From the NCBI GenBank assembly GCA_025093985.1, contig JACAAK010000002.1, positions 1,364,001 to 1,428,000 on the forward strand: DNA of 64,000 nt. Direction: 5' to 3'. Below the pieces are notes generated by a model, which was not told where the DNA came from, did not search any database, and saw only the letters and a program-made list of their open reading frames with translations. Every line of letters begins with the position of its first letter. The first letter of the stretch is position 1. Shown piece by piece: positions 63,428-64,000 of the stretch. This stretch comes from Calvatia gigantea. Its lineage: Eukaryota; Basidiomycota; Agaricomycetes; Agaricales; Lycoperdaceae. Position numbers and translations under genes: made by a program.

Positions 63428-63613
63428 AGACCCTGTAGCTCTGTCATTTGTCCTGAAGCAAATATGAGATACAGTAAGTCGATGGGTCGAGCGCAAAGCC
63501 AACACTGCTTTTAGTAACATGCTTACGTACGCAGAAGCGACAACAAACTTCGGCGGTTGTGCATTGCAGAGGAGGTTTGTGCCTCACTCCTTAGTACTTG
63601 CACTCCTTCTACC

Positions 63614-64000
63614 ATGTCTTCACCACAATTAGACGACTTCCACGAAAGGCCTGTCGAAGAGAATGATGTCCCCATGCAAGGTATTGATCAGGAGGAAGAG
63701 GGAGAGGGTGTTGAGATCATGCCGAACGTAACAGACGACAGTTCGGAGGAAGGAGAGGACGATGAAGAGGAGGCCCGCAGAATCAGAGAGGGGTTCATTG
63801 TTGACGAGGACGAGGAAGAGGAGGAAGAGGAAGAAGAGGAACGTCGCAGACGGCGCAAGAAACGCAAAAAGCATCACCGCAGACGTGAGTTTTCCGTTCA
63901 TGGTTTGACCTCTTCAATGACTCAATTTGCAACAGGTGAGGTGGAGGACGAGGAATTGGAGGAAGATGACTTGGAACTGCTTGCTGAAAATACTGGGGGC
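63614..64000 (+). CDS. SPT6: transcription elongation factor SPT6 (5' end)
   Basis: Histone chaperone and elongation factor travelling with RNA polymerase II. Only the acidic N-terminus is in the window: ATG 63614, [31 protein letters not shown], a basic block [14 protein letters not shown], an intron of about 52 nt, and [18 protein letters not shown]. This order (acidic, GFIVDE, basic, acidic DLELL) is typical of SPT6. The catalytic-like core lies past the right edge. Confidence 0.8.
   Translation, partial: MSSPQLDDFHERPVEENDVPMQGIDQEEEGEGVEIMPNVTDDSSEEGEDDEEEARRIREGFIVDEDEEEEEEEEEERRRRRKKRKKHHRRREFSVHGLTSSMTQFATGEVEDEELEEDDLELLAENTGG

Overview
The window is nuclear DNA of a filamentous basidiomycete, most likely an agaricomycete. 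Genes are dense and lie on both strands. Nearly every gene is split by many short introns (mostly 47-65 nt, GT-AG, CTNAY-like branch sites). The readable proteins look like basidiomycete orthologues of conserved eukaryotic genes. There is no operon structure, rRNA, tRNA or CRISPR, and no intact transposon.

Layout: 0-5.3 kb, RRN6-like Pol I factor (-, cut by the left edge), mitochondrial uL3m (+), an unknown protein (+). 5.5-13 kb, LisH-CTLH-CRA protein (-), unknown protein (-), PIG-M mannosyltransferase (+), PQ-loop vacuolar transporter (-). 13.8-25.5 kb, LIN1/CD2BP2 (+), RAD54 (-), a chromodomain protein (-), a Crb2/Rad9/53BP1-like checkpoint mediator (-). A gene-poor 1.9 kb follows. 27.4-38.7 kb, nucleotide-sugar transporter (+), proton-translocating NAD(P) transhydrogenase (-), DapA/HOGA-type aldolase (-), TruB/PUS4 (-). 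39-45.2 kb, condensation-type acyltransferase (+), MED16 (-), PSMG3-like (+), NCE101-like (-). 45.3-54.3 kb, NAA25 (+), RPA2 (+), a divergent RPA2 paralogue (+), a CE16 esterase (+) and a decayed CE16 fragment. 54.9-64 kb, ATG2 (+), RLP24 (-), RIB2-like deaminase (-) and the 5' end of SPT6 (+, cut by the right edge).

Several genes serve DNA metabolism: RAD54, the Crb2-like mediator and two RPA32-type proteins. ACGCGT (MCB) motifs sit upstream of RAD54 and RPA2, which suggests G1/S control. The rest is housekeeping (transcription, ribosomes, splicing, autophagy, GPI anchors, N-terminal acetylation).

The most unusual signal is a set of single extra nucleotides that interrupt otherwise clean conserved reading frames in RAD54, the RPA2 paralogue, LIN1, PIG-M and the LisH-CTLH-CRA gene. 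In the best cases removing exactly one base restores a family motif, and no normal-sized intron can do the same. All five strong cases have the same sign (+1). They could be sequencing or assembly errors, or very small removed segments ('micro-introns'). Transcript reads would decide. Several similar-looking frame breaks elsewhere were resolved by ordinary introns and are listed as rejected.
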